NCBI RefSeq assembly: GCF_900169525.1
Contig: NZ_LT821239.1
Span: 1,200,708 to 1,264,707 of the forward strand
Length of the DNA stretch: 64,000 bases
Direction of reading: 5' to 3'
From: Corynebacterium pacaense
Lineage (GTDB): Bacteria > Actinomycetota > Actinomycetes > Mycobacteriales > Mycobacteriaceae
Shown here in pieces: positions 27,702 through 36,150 of the stretch. Both the position numbers and the translations under genes were made by a program. Every line of letters starts with the position of its first letter. Within the stretch, counting starts at the first letter, position 1. The notes beneath the pieces are model-generated. The model made no database searches. It had not been told where the DNA came from and saw nothing but the letters and a program-made list of their open reading frames with translations.

Positions 27702-27862
27702 CCGGGCCGGCCCATCTGTGCTCGCCTGAAGCCGTGTAGCCGCTCAAACGTGTCCCCGATGTTTCACAAAACCAATGGACAAGACCTGTGTTTGTGGGGT
27801 TAGCTGGACTATAGGAAAACGATTTCATAATCATCAATCCACCACATGGAAGGGTTGAAGCA
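27702..27862 (+). promoter_or_regulatory. Upstream region of the mannitol operon
   Basis: This AT-richer stretch includes TATAGG and CATAAT hexamers near 27810-27831 that could serve as -10 elements for mtlA, and an AAGGG just before the TTG start. No MtlR-type regulator gene is adjacent and no further dyad stood out. Confidence 0.35.
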
Positions 27863-29899
27863 TTGTCTACTTCAACACAAACTCAACAGAAGAGCGGGGG
27901 TATCCGGGTAGCGATTCAGAAGCTCGGAACCTTCCTCTCCTCGATGATCATGCCGAATATCGGCGCGTTCATCGCCTGGGGTCTGATCACCGCGTTCTTC
28001 ATCCCGGCGGGATGGACGCCCAACGAGCAGATCGGAACGCTCGTCGGCCCCATGGTCACCTATCTCCTGCCGATCCTCATCGCCTACAGCGGTGGGCGCC
28101 TGATCTACGATGTCCGCGGCGGCGTCGTCGGCGCCATCGCCACCATGGGTGTCATCCTCGGCACCTCCTCGCCGGTGTTCATCGGTGAGGACGGCAACTC
28201 CTCGCCGATGTTCCTCGGAGCCATGATCTGCGGTCCGCTCTTCGCCTGGCTGATGAAGAAGATCGACGGACTCTGGGACGGCAGGATCAAACCGGGATTC
28301 GAAATGCTGGTGGACAACTTCTCCGCTGGCATTTTTGCGGGCTTGGGTGCGATCGCATCGATGTTCCTTCTGACCCCGGTTATGAACCTGTTCATGCGTT
28401 CCGCAGGTGCCGCCGTGGAGTTTCTCATCAATAACAACTTGCTGTTCTTCACCTCCATTCTCATTGAGCCCGCGAAGGTGCTGTTCCTCAACAACGCCAT
28501 CAACCACGGTGTGCTCACACCGCTGGGCACCGAGCAGGCCGTGGAGACCGGGAAGTCGGTTCTCTTCCTCCTCGAGGCCAATCCCGGCCCCGGTCTGGGC
28601 ATTCTCCTCGCCTACATCTTCTTCGGCAGCGGCGCGGCACGCGCGACCGCTCCCGGTGCCGCGATTATCCACTTCTTCGGTGGTATCCACGAGATCTACT
28701 TCCCCTACGTCCTGATGAAGCCCACGCTCATCATCGCCGCGATCGGTGGCGGAATGACCGGCGTGTTCGTCAACACCATCCTGGGCGCGGGACTGCGTTC
28801 ACCGGCTGCCCCCGGATCGATCCTGGCCATCTACGCCACCACCGCCTCCGACTCCTACCTGGCGGTCACACTCGGTGTGGCCAGTGCGGCCATCGTGTCC
28901 TTCCTCATCGCCGCGGCGATCCTGAAGTTCTCCAAGGCAAGTGACGAGGACCTCGCGGAGGCCACCGCGAAGATGGAATCGCTCAAAGGTAAGAAATCCT
29001 CGGTGTCGGGTGCCCTGACCGGCAACGATGCCGAGAAGGCGCCACTGATCTCGAAGATCGTCTTCGCCTGCGATGCGGGCATGGGATCGTCGGCGATGGG
29101 TGCCTCGGTACTGCGCAACAAGATCAAGGAGGCGGGATTCGGCAAGGATGTCACCGTGGTCAACTCCGCGATCAACAATCTGCGCGATGAGTTCGATCTA
29201 CTCGTCTGCCACGAGGATCTCATCTCCCGCGCGGAACCCCCGACGCCGTCGGCCATCCATGTGACCGTGGACAACTTCATGGCCTCGCCGCGCTATGACG
29301 AGATCGTGGATCTGGTCCGCAGTCAGCGTGAGGGTGGCGGCGCGGCGGAGCCCGCACCGGCGGGGTCCGCACCTGCGGGGGCGTCGGCACGCGGGGGCGC
29401 CGCCCAGGGGGCTACCGCAACCGCCACGGCCACCCGGGCTGAGGCGGAGGCCGAAGCGGAGGAGGAGAAGAAGGTCTTCACCCTCGACAGCATCGTCCTC
29501 GGTGGCACCGCGAGAAACCGTGACGACGCCATCGCCGAGGCTGGACAGATTCTGGTCGACAGTGGAGCCGTCGACGCCAGCTACGTTGACGCCATGCGCG
29601 AGCGTGAGACCTCGATTTCCACGTACATGGGCAATGGCCTCGCCATTCCGCACGGAACGAACGAGGCGAAGGATGCCATCCACGGATCGGCGATCTCCTT
29701 CATCCGCTACGACGAGCCGGTGGACTGGGGCGGGAATCCCGCCAGGTTCGTGGTCGGCATCGCCGGTGCGGACGGCTCCCACCTCGGGCTGCTGGCGAAG
29801 ATCGCGAAGATCTTCGGCAACAAGTCCGCAGTGGAGAAGCTCGAGCAGGCAGCAACCCCAGAAGAAGTTCTCGAGATTTTCGGAAAGGTCAACAAATGA
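27863..29899 (+). CDS. mtlA: PTS mannitol-specific EIICBA component
   Basis: A 678-residue fused phosphotransferase permease that imports mannitol as mannitol 1-phosphate. The EIIC membrane domain (about 1-350) holds GGIHEIYFPYVL with the conserved GIHE at 274-277. EIIB has its phospho-cysteine near 403 (VFACDAGMGSSAMGAS), and EIIA has its phospho-histidine near 597 (NGLAIPHGTNEAKD). An Ala/Gly/Pro then Ala/Glu linker (about 495-535) separates B from A. The start is TTG 27863. mtlD overlaps by 4 bp. Since EIIA is fused, no separate mtlF is needed. The pair appears inserted between dgt and glmS relative to the C. glutamicum order I know. Confidence 0.95.
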   Translation: MSTSTQTQQKSGGIRVAIQKLGTFLSSMIMPNIGAFIAWGLITAFFIPAGWTPNEQIGTLVGPMVTYLLPILIAYSGGRLIYDVRGGVVGAIATMGVILGTSSPVFIGEDGNSSPMFLGAMICGPLFAWLMKKIDGLWDGRIKPGFEMLVDNFSAGIFAGLGAIASMFLLTPVMNLFMRSAGAAVEFLINNNLLFFTSILIEPAKVLFLNNAINHGVLTPLGTEQAVETGKSVLFLLEANPGPGLGILLAYIFFGSGAARATAPGAAIIHFFGGIHEIYFPYVLMKPTLIIAAIGGGMTGVFVNTILGAGLRSPAAPGSILAIYATTASDSYLAVTLGVASAAIVSFLIAAAILKFSKASDEDLAEATAKMESLKGKKSSVSGALTGNDAEKAPLISKIVFACDAGMGSSAMGASVLRNKIKEAGFGKDVTVVNSAINNLRDEFDLLVCHEDLISRAEPPTPSAIHVTVDNFMASPRYDEIVDLVRSQREGGGAAEPAPAGSAPAGASARGGAAQGATATATATRAEAEAEAEEEKKVFTLDSIVLGGTARNRDDAIAEAGQILVDSGAVDASYVDAMRERETSISTYMGNGLAIPHGTNEAKDAIHGSAISFIRYDEPVDWGGNPARFVVGIAGADGSHLGLLAKIAKIFGNKSAVEKLEQAATPEEVLEIFGKVNK

Positions 29900-31041
29900 A
29901 AGCCCTCCATTTCGGAGCAGGCAACATCGGCCGTGGATTCGTCGGTGTGCTGTTGCATGAGGCGGGATATGAGATCGTGTTCGCGGATGTCGCGGGCGGG
30001 CTCATCGATTCCCTCAACGAAAAGGACTCCTACACCGTCCACGAGGTAGGCCTGGAGCCGCGGGACATCGAGGTCACCGGTTTCTCCGGTGTCAACTCCG
30101 CCACCGACCCGGAAGGACTCGAGGCGCAGATTCTCGACGCCGACGTGATCACCACCGCCGTCGGGCCCCGTGTCCTGACCATCATCGCCCCGGCCATCGC
30201 CGCCGGTCTGCGCGCCCGCGCCCGGTCCGGCAACGACTCGAAGGTGGCCATCATGGCCTGCGAGAACGCCATCAACGCCACCGACGGTCTGGCCGAGGCA
30301 ATCAGGGCCGAGTTCCCCGAGGCGGATGAGGTGGCCATCTTCGCCAACACCGCCGTCGACCGGATCGTGCCCAACCAGAAGCCGGGCCAGGGCCTGGATG
30401 TGACCGTGGAGAATTACTACGAATGGGCCGTGGAATCCACCCCCTTCGACGGTGAGACGCCGAACATTCCGGGTATCACCTGGGTGGAGGATCTCGCCCC
30501 ATACATCACCCGCAAGCTGTTCACCGTGAACACGGGCCATGCGGCCACCGCCTATTTCGGCTACGGCGCGGGCATTGAAAAGATCGCCGATGCGCTTGCC
30601 GACGCCTCCGTCCGCGACCGGGTCGCCGGTGTGCTGGGGGAGACCAAGCAGCTGCTCGTGGAGAAGTTCGGGTTCGCCCCCGAGGTGCAGCAGGGGTATG
30701 TGGACAAGATCCTCCACCGCTTCGCCAATCCCTCCCTCCCTGACACCGTGGTGAGGGTTGGCCGTGCCCCCCTCCGCAAGATCTCGGCCAATGAGCGTTT
30801 CGTCGGCCCGGCGGCCGAGCTGGTGGAGCGGGGCTTCCCGGCGGACAATCTCGTGGCCGCCGTCGGTGCCGCCCTCGCCTTCGACGTGGCGGAGGATCCG
30901 GAGGCCGTGGAGCTGCAGGCACGACTCGAGGCCACCCGTGGGGATGACGCTGCACGTGACGCACTGGTGACCGAACTCACCGGAGTGGAACCGACGCACC
31001 CGCTGTTCCCCGCACTGTCGAAGGTCTTCGCCGCCGCCTGA
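29896..31041 (+). CDS. mtlD: Mannitol-1-phosphate 5-dehydrogenase
   Basis: A 381-residue member of the polyol-specific long-chain dehydrogenase family that oxidises mannitol 1-phosphate to fructose 6-phosphate with NAD+. The NAD-binding motif is KALHFGAGNIGRGFVG at the N-terminus. Further motifs are CENAINATD, NTAVDRIVP, WVEDLAPYITRKLFTVNTGHA and HRFANPSLPDTVVRVGR. The length is standard for the phosphate-specific enzyme, shorter than free-mannitol dehydrogenases. Its start overlaps mtlA (ATGA), and a terminator hairpin follows 17 bp after the stop, so mtlAD is a two-gene operon. Confidence 0.95.
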   Translation: MKALHFGAGNIGRGFVGVLLHEAGYEIVFADVAGGLIDSLNEKDSYTVHEVGLEPRDIEVTGFSGVNSATDPEGLEAQILDADVITTAVGPRVLTIIAPAIAAGLRARARSGNDSKVAIMACENAINATDGLAEAIRAEFPEADEVAIFANTAVDRIVPNQKPGQGLDVTVENYYEWAVESTPFDGETPNIPGITWVEDLAPYITRKLFTVNTGHAATAYFGYGAGIEKIADALADASVRDRVAGVLGETKQLLVEKFGFAPEVQQGYVDKILHRFANPSLPDTVVRVGRAPLRKISANERFVGPAAELVERGFPADNLVAAVGAALAFDVAEDPEAVELQARLEATRGDDAARDALVTELTGVEPTHPLFPALSKVFAAA

Positions 31042-31058
31042 GAACACCATCGATGATC

Positions 31059-31094
31059 GGCCCGCCGTGTGGTTTCACCATTCGGCGGGCCTTT
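31059..31094 (+). terminator. Intrinsic terminator of the mtl operon
   Basis: GGCCCGCCG (31059-31067) pairs perfectly with CGGCGGGCC (31083-31091) over a 15-base loop and is followed by TTT. It lies 18 bases past the mtlD stop. Confidence 0.85.
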
Positions 31095-31138
31095 CCCCGT
31101 TCGCATACCTGTGCGTGGAAAATGGATTCAACGAGTGC

Positions 31139-31184
31139 GTACCGGTACCCACTGAATGGGCACCCGTGATGTACAGTTTGCTCC
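31139..31184 (+). promoter_or_regulatory. glmS promoter with probable leaderless start
   Basis: TACAGT at 31172-31177 lies exactly seven bases before the glmS ATG (31185), which places the transcription start at or next to the first codon. A perfect GTACCGGTAC palindrome (31139-31148) sits where a -35 or operator could be. No glmS ribozyme fold is present. Confidence 0.5.
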
Positions 31185-33056
31185 ATGTGCGGAATTGTTG
31201 GATACATTGGCCAGGCGGGCGAATCCCGCGATTATTTTGCTCTCAATGTGGTGCTGGAGGGGCTGCGTCGTCTCGAGTACAGGGGCTATGATTCCGCAGG
31301 TGTGGCGGTTCTCACCGATGGTGAGATCAGTTTCCGGAAGAAGGCCGGAAAGGTCGCCTCACTGGAGCAGGAGATCGAGCGCGCGCCCCTTCCCGATGCC
31401 ATCCTCGGTATCGGTCACACACGGTGGGCCACCCACGGAGGCCCCACCGACGCCAACGCGCACCCCCACGTCGTGGACAATGGCCGGCTCGCCGTCGTTC
31501 ACAACGGCATCATCGAGAACTTCTCCGAGCTGCGCGCGGAACTGTCCGCGAAGGGCTACACCTTCGTCTCTGAGACCGACACCGAGGTTGCGGCGACGCT
31601 GCTCGGCGAAATCTACAACAACGAAGCTGAGGGTGATCTCACCCGCGCCGTGCAGCTGACGGCACAGAGGCTCGAGGGTGCGTTCACCATTCTCGCCATT
31701 CAGGCCGATCACGGAGACCGGATCGTCGCTGCGCGGCGGAACTCCCCGCTGGTCATCGGCGTCGGCGAGGGCGAGAACTTCCTCGGCTCCGATGTGTCCG
31801 GGTTCATCGATTACACGCGCAAGGCTGTGGAGCTGGGCAATGACCAGGTGGTCACCATCACCGCCACGGATTACACCATCACCAATTTCGACGGCACACC
31901 GGCCTCCGGAAAGCCCTTCGACATCGAGTGGGATGCCGCCGCAGCGGAAAAGGGCGGCTTCGACTCCTTCATGGACAAGGAGATCCACGACCAGCCCGCC
32001 GCCGTGCGCGACACCCTGATGGGACGCCTCGATGAGGACGGCAAGCTCGTTCTTGATGAGCTTCACATCGATGAAGCCATCCTGCGCAGCGTGGACAAGA
32101 TCATCGTTGTCGCCTGCGGCACCGCCGCCTACGCAGGTCAGGTCGCCCGCTACGCCATCGAGCACTGGTGCCGTATCCCCACCGAAGTGGAGTTGGCGCA
32201 CGAGTTCCGTTACCGCGATCCGATCGTGAACGAGAAGACCCTCGTGGTGGCCCTCTCGCAGTCGGGGGAGACCATGGACACGCTCATGGCGGTGCGTCAC
32301 GCGCGCGAGCAGGGTGCCAAGGTCATTGCGATCTGCAACACCGTCGGCTCGACACTGCCCCGTGAGGCGGACGCCTCCATCTACACCTACGCGGGCCCGG
32401 AGATCGCCGTGGCCTCCACCAAGGCGTTCCTGGCACAGATCACCGCCTCCTACCTCCTCGGCCTCTACCTGGCGCAGCTGCGCGGCAACATGTTCTCCGA
32501 TGAGGTCACGGGCATCCTGGAGAGTCTGCGGCAGATGCCGGAGAAGATCCAGACGGTCATCGACCATGAGGACCAGGTGAAGAAGCTCGGTCAGGATCTG
32601 GCGAATTCCGACTCGGTGCTGTTCCTTGGCCGCCACGTCGGGTTCCCCGTTGCTCTGGAGGGCGCGCTCAAGCTCAAGGAGATCGCCTACCTCCATGCCG
32701 AGGGTTTCGCCGCCGGCGAACTCAAGCACGGGCCGATCGCCCTGATCGAGGATGGACAGCCGGTCTTCGTCATCGTTCCGTCCCCTCGTGGACGCGATTC
32801 GCTGCACTCCAAGGTGGTGTCCAACATTCAGGAGGTTCGCGCCCGTGGCGCCATCACCATCGCCATCGCGGAGGAGGGGGATGAGGCCGTGAACGCCTAC
32901 GCCAATTTCGTCATCCGGATCCCCCAGGCGCCGACACTCATGCAGCCGTTGCTGTCCACCGTTCCACTGCAGATATTTGCATGCGCCGTGGCCACCGCCA
33001 AGGGCTACGATGTGGATCAGCCCCGCAACCTGGCCAAGTCCGTGACCGTGGAATAA
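31185..33056 (+). CDS. glmS: Glutamine--fructose-6-phosphate aminotransferase (isomerizing)
   Basis: A 623-residue enzyme making glucosamine 6-phosphate, the first step of amino-sugar synthesis for peptidoglycan. The N-terminal class II glutaminase starts with the nucleophile Cys2 (MCGIVGYIGQ) and contains GIGHTRWATHG. Two SIS domains follow (VVACGTAAYAGQVARY; ALSQSGETMDTL; LFLGRHVGFPVALEGALKLKEIAY). The end NLAKSVTVE is the typical active-site lid. No strong ribosome site is needed if the mRNA is leaderless, as the promoter spacing suggests. Confidence 0.96.
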   Translation: MCGIVGYIGQAGESRDYFALNVVLEGLRRLEYRGYDSAGVAVLTDGEISFRKKAGKVASLEQEIERAPLPDAILGIGHTRWATHGGPTDANAHPHVVDNGRLAVVHNGIIENFSELRAELSAKGYTFVSETDTEVAATLLGEIYNNEAEGDLTRAVQLTAQRLEGAFTILAIQADHGDRIVAARRNSPLVIGVGEGENFLGSDVSGFIDYTRKAVELGNDQVVTITATDYTITNFDGTPASGKPFDIEWDAAAAEKGGFDSFMDKEIHDQPAAVRDTLMGRLDEDGKLVLDELHIDEAILRSVDKIIVVACGTAAYAGQVARYAIEHWCRIPTEVELAHEFRYRDPIVNEKTLVVALSQSGETMDTLMAVRHAREQGAKVIAICNTVGSTLPREADASIYTYAGPEIAVASTKAFLAQITASYLLGLYLAQLRGNMFSDEVTGILESLRQMPEKIQTVIDHEDQVKKLGQDLANSDSVLFLGRHVGFPVALEGALKLKEIAYLHAEGFAAGELKHGPIALIEDGQPVFVIVPSPRGRDSLHSKVVSNIQEVRARGAITIAIAEEGDEAVNAYANFVIRIPQAPTLMQPLLSTVPLQIFACAVATAKGYDVDQPRNLAKSVTVE

Positions 33057-33064
33057 AATCCGCT

Positions 33065-33098
33065 CCACCGTCCCCTCAACACCGGCGCGGTGGCTTTT
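33065..33098 (+). terminator. Terminator of glmS
   Basis: CCACCG (33065-33070) pairs with CGGTGG (33088-33093) and is followed by CTTTT. It lies between the convergent ends of glmS and the barstar-like gene. Confidence 0.6.
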
Positions 33099-33350
33099 CT
33101 ATCGGGGCAGCACCAGCTCCACGCCGAGGTCATCGAAGACCTCCTCCAGGCGTTCGGTGTTCCGGGCGTCCACCGTCCAGGATCCGTGCACATCGACACG
33201 GCCAACATGGGATTCTCTCAGTAGATCAGCCAGGCCGTCGAGGTTTGTGGGTGCGGGTCTGTCCGGACCCCACACCGCACGTCCCAGTAGGGTGTAAAAA
33301 TCCCCGATCCTGTTGAAGTTGGCGTACAGAACGGTGTTTGTGGTGTCCAT
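33099..33350 (-). CDS. Barstar-like ribonuclease inhibitor
   Basis: An 83-residue acidic protein with the barstar layout: a short strand, a helix containing FYTLLGRAVWGPDRPAPTNL, then LDGLADLLRE and a final strand-helix with RNTERLEEVFDDLGVELVL. The acidic helix that plugs the RNase active site in barstar corresponds to the NLDGLADLL region. Its start is 12 bases after the stop of the RNase reading frame, in the order RNase then inhibitor. It should protect the cytoplasm from the RNase before secretion. The family call rests on pattern recognition over a short protein. Confidence 0.75.
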   Translation of the reverse strand: MDTTNTVLYANFNRIGDFYTLLGRAVWGPDRPAPTNLDGLADLLRESHVGRVDVHGSWTVDARNTERLEEVFDDLGVELVLPR

Positions 33351-33362
33351 TGTGTCCGTGGC

Positions 33363-33906
33363 TCAGCCTTCCGCGTCGGTGATCGTGCAGAATGTTTCGT
33401 AATGGTCACCGGTGAAATACCAGACATCCGGGTCGGTCTGCGTCCCCCCGCCGGTGACGATACGCAATGGGCCACGGTGGCCCAATCCCGGGGTGGGCAC
33501 CGTGTACTCGCGGTAGTAGTTCCGGGATTCCTCGGGAAGCGCACCCTCGTAGTTGCCGAAACGCACCCCGTCATTGTCGGGATAGCCGAAGGGGCCTCCC
33601 GCGAGGATATCATCGACGACGAGCTCCGTCTGGTCCGGAAGCGTCTCCAGTGCGCAGGAGGGCACGTTTCCGTTGGGCCCTGATTCCTGCGCGGTGGTGC
33701 GGGAGGCGGGGGATTGATTAGGCGTGGTCGGGGTGGTCGGGGAGGCTGGAGGCGGGGGATTGATTAGGCGTGGTCGGGGTGGTCGGGGAGGCTGTGGTCG
33801 GGGTGGCCCGACCCTGTTCGTCCTCGTAACCCACACCCAGCCATGCGGCGACGAGCATGAGTGCCGCCCCGGCCGCCCCTGCGACCACTTTCTTACCGTT
33901 GACCAT
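33363..33906 (-). pseudogene. Secreted guanyl-specific ribonuclease (RNase Sa/N1 type), frame broken by a 46-bp duplication
   Basis: Translation from ATG 33906 gives a signal-peptide or anchor sequence (MVNGKKVVAGAAGAALMLVA) and a Thr/Pro linker. The frame then ends at TAA 33718 after 62 codons because a perfect 46-bp unit is present twice (33702-33793). The RNase domain continues in another frame: CALETLPDQTELVVDDILA, AGGPFGYPDNDGVRFGNYEG, YYREYTVPTPG, GPLRIVTGG and FTGDHYETFC. These carry the Glu, Arg and His expected for RNase Sa-family catalysis. With one repeat copy removed, the two parts join into an intact 165-residue preprotein. The barstar-like gene follows. dnaG diverges 43 bp away. 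Confidence 0.85.
33702..33793. repeat. Perfect 46-bp direct tandem duplication
   Basis: Copies at 33702-33747 and 33748-33793 are identical over all 46 bases, each beginning GGAGGCGGGGGATTGATTAG. They encode the Thr/Pro/Ser linker of the RNase. Since 46 is not a multiple of three, the second copy shifts the frame. Within the unit, shorter GGTCGGGG repeats would favour slipped-strand events. Confidence 0.95.
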
Positions 33907-33949
33907 GGTCTTGATCCTTCCATACGGTGATGAGGATAGAGTGTTGGGC

Positions 33950-35845
33950 ATGGCGAAGGGACGGATACCGGAGAGTGACATTCAGGCAATCCGCGAACGG
34001 ACCCCGATCGAGGAGATCGTGGGGGACTATGTACAGCTCAAGTCGGCCGGAGCGGACTCCCTGAAAGGGCTCAGCCCCTTCAAGGACGAGAAGACCCCGT
34101 CCTTCCACGTCCGCCCGAACCGTGGATACTACCACTGCTTTTCCACCGGCAAGGGTGGGGATGTGTTCTCATTCCTGATGGAGATGGAACATATCACCTT
34201 TCCCGAGGCCGTCGAAGTGTGCGCGGAGAAGATCGGCTACCAGATCAACTACCAGGGTGGGGGACCTGGCCGCAGGGAGGAACCGGGGACCAGACAGCGT
34301 CTGGTGGCCGCTAACAGGGCAGCCCACCAGTTCTACCGCGAGCAGCTGGAGACCGCCGAGGCGGAACCCGCCCGGGATTTCCTGCTCCAGCGCGGGTTCA
34401 GCCAGCAGCACATCTACACTTTCGAATGTGGCTATGCGCCCGCCGGCTGGGACACGCTGACCAAGCATCTGTTGCGGAAGGGTTTTAAGTTCCAGGAGCT
34501 CGAGGCCGCGGGGCTGTCCAAGATGGGCAAGCGCGGGCCGATCGACCAGTTCCACCGGCGCCTGCTATGGCCGATCAAGAATCTTTCCGGGGACGTCATC
34601 GGATTCGGTGCCCGCAAACTCTTCGATGATGACAAAATGGGCAAGTACATGAACACCCGCGACACCCTGCTCTACAACAAGTCCAAGGTGCTCTTCGGTC
34701 TGGACACCGCCAAGCGTGCGATCGCCGTGGGACACCAGGCCGTGGTGGTCGAGGGGTACACCGATGTCATGGCGATGCACGCCGCGGGGGTCACTACAGC
34801 GGTCGCGGCGTGCGGCACAGCCTTCGGTGACGAGCACCTGCAGATGCTGCGCCGGCTGATGCTGGATGACAACTACTTCCGCGGGGAGCTGATCTACACC
34901 TTCGACGGCGACGAGGCCGGGCAGAAGGCCGCCATGCGGGCCTTCGAGGGCGATCAGAAGTTCACCGGGCAGTCCTTCGTCGCCGTCGCCCCCGACGGCA
35001 TGGATCCCTGCGATCTGCGCCTGGAGAAGGGCGATGCCGCCCTGCGGGATCTGATCGCCGGCCGCGTGCCCATGTTCGAGTTCGTCCTCCAGTCCATGAT
35101 CGCCGAGTACCAGCTCGACACAGTGGAGGGACGCCTGTCCGCTTTACGACGCACGGTGCCCGTGGTCGCGGACATTCAGGACAGGACACTGCAGTCGGAA
35201 TACGCCCGCCTGCTGGCGGGCTGGATCGGCTGGGCCGATCCTGCGGAGGTGCTCCAGCAGGTTCGCGAGGAGGCGCGGCGCCCCAGGCAGCAGCGCAGGC
35301 AGAACAGGGCAACGCGAATCACCGAGACCGTCGAGGACCAGTCCAGGCGACCGTCGATGACCATGCCCAACCCCCGCAACCCCGCACTCTGGCAGGAACG
35401 GGAATCACTCAAGCTCGCTCTGCAGTATCCCGAGCTCGCCGGAAGCTACTTCGACGGCCTGGCCACCGACAGTTTCACCAACCCCGCCTACCGGATGGTC
35501 CGCGATGCGATCACAGCGGCGGGTGGTTGTGACATGGCGGCCTCCGGGGTGGACTGGCTGCCGAGCGTTTCCGAGCAGATGAACGACATCCTCGGCACCT
35601 CCCTGGTATCCGAGCTGGCGATGGAACCCATCGCCATCGAACCAGAGGACCTGGAATCCTATACCGATGCGGTGCTCTCGCGCCTGCAGGAGGCCCGGGT
35701 GGGCAATCAGATCGCGGTACTGAAAAGTCAGCTCCAGCGGATGCGCCCCTCCGATGATGAGCAGGCCTACAACTCCCTGTTCTCCGACCTGGTGGCCATG
35801 GAGCAGGCGCGCCGGGAACTGCTCTCCCGGGCGTTCAGGGGATAG
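33950..35845 (+). CDS. dnaG: DNA primase
   Basis: A 631-residue primase that makes RNA primers at the fork. ATG 33950 (MAKGRIPESDIQAIRERTPI) is chosen, with the GTG at 33941 as the alternative. The Toprim core is intact (VVVEGYTDVMAMHAAG; IYTFDGDEAGQKAA) and RRLLWPIKN and FGARKLFDD are conserved. The C-terminal helicase-interaction domain follows. The N-terminal CHC2 zinc ribbon is degenerate: residues aligned with the four ligands are S42, K45, C63 and T66 (LSPFKDEKTPSF; YYHCFSTGKGG) rather than C, H, C, C. The gene diverges from the broken RNase gene. Confidence 0.95.
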   Translation: MAKGRIPESDIQAIRERTPIEEIVGDYVQLKSAGADSLKGLSPFKDEKTPSFHVRPNRGYYHCFSTGKGGDVFSFLMEMEHITFPEAVEVCAEKIGYQINYQGGGPGRREEPGTRQRLVAANRAAHQFYREQLETAEAEPARDFLLQRGFSQQHIYTFECGYAPAGWDTLTKHLLRKGFKFQELEAAGLSKMGKRGPIDQFHRRLLWPIKNLSGDVIGFGARKLFDDDKMGKYMNTRDTLLYNKSKVLFGLDTAKRAIAVGHQAVVVEGYTDVMAMHAAGVTTAVAACGTAFGDEHLQMLRRLMLDDNYFRGELIYTFDGDEAGQKAAMRAFEGDQKFTGQSFVAVAPDGMDPCDLRLEKGDAALRDLIAGRVPMFEFVLQSMIAEYQLDTVEGRLSALRRTVPVVADIQDRTLQSEYARLLAGWIGWADPAEVLQQVREEARRPRQQRRQNRATRITETVEDQSRRPSMTMPNPRNPALWQERESLKLALQYPELAGSYFDGLATDSFTNPAYRMVRDAITAAGGCDMAASGVDWLPSVSEQMNDILGTSLVSELAMEPIAIEPEDLESYTDAVLSRLQEARVGNQIAVLKSQLQRMRPSDDEQAYNSLFSDLVAMEQARRELLSRAFRG

Positions 35846-35860
35846 CGGCGGACCCGTGGT

Positions 35861-36103
35861 TCAGTCCTGATCGGGTTCCAAAACGGTGTTGCCGTCGTCG
35901 GTGCGGTAGTTCTTGACTTCCTTCATCCGCGGCTGCGGGTCGAGCTTGTTGGCGATCATCTTGCGGGTGGCCGTGACGGCGTTCCTGGTCACCGGCGAAT
36001 TGATCGCGGTCTCATAGCCCTTCTTGATCTGGTGGTACCGCTTTCGCCCCGCCTTGGTGCCGAAAACGTAGCCCGCGGCGGCGCCGATCACGAACTGGAT
36101 CAT
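35861..36103 (-). CDS. Small YtxH-like membrane-associated protein
   Basis: An 80-residue protein beginning with a short hydrophobic Gly/Ala-rich segment (MIQFVIGAAAGYVFGTKAG), then a basic amphipathic helix and an acidic tail. This resembles small YtxH-type stress or envelope proteins. ATG 36101-36103 has GGGAGAG-like sequence upstream. It converges on dnaG (15 bp between stops) and is downstream of the GH15 gene on the same strand. Function is unknown. Confidence 0.65.
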   Translation of the reverse strand: MIQFVIGAAAGYVFGTKAGRKRYHQIKKGYETAINSPVTRNAVTATRKMIANKLDPQPRMKEVKNYRTDDGNTVLEPDQD

Positions 36104-36150
36104 GGGTGGAATACTCTCCCTAAAGCTCTGGTGGTGGTCTGCAGACCAGA

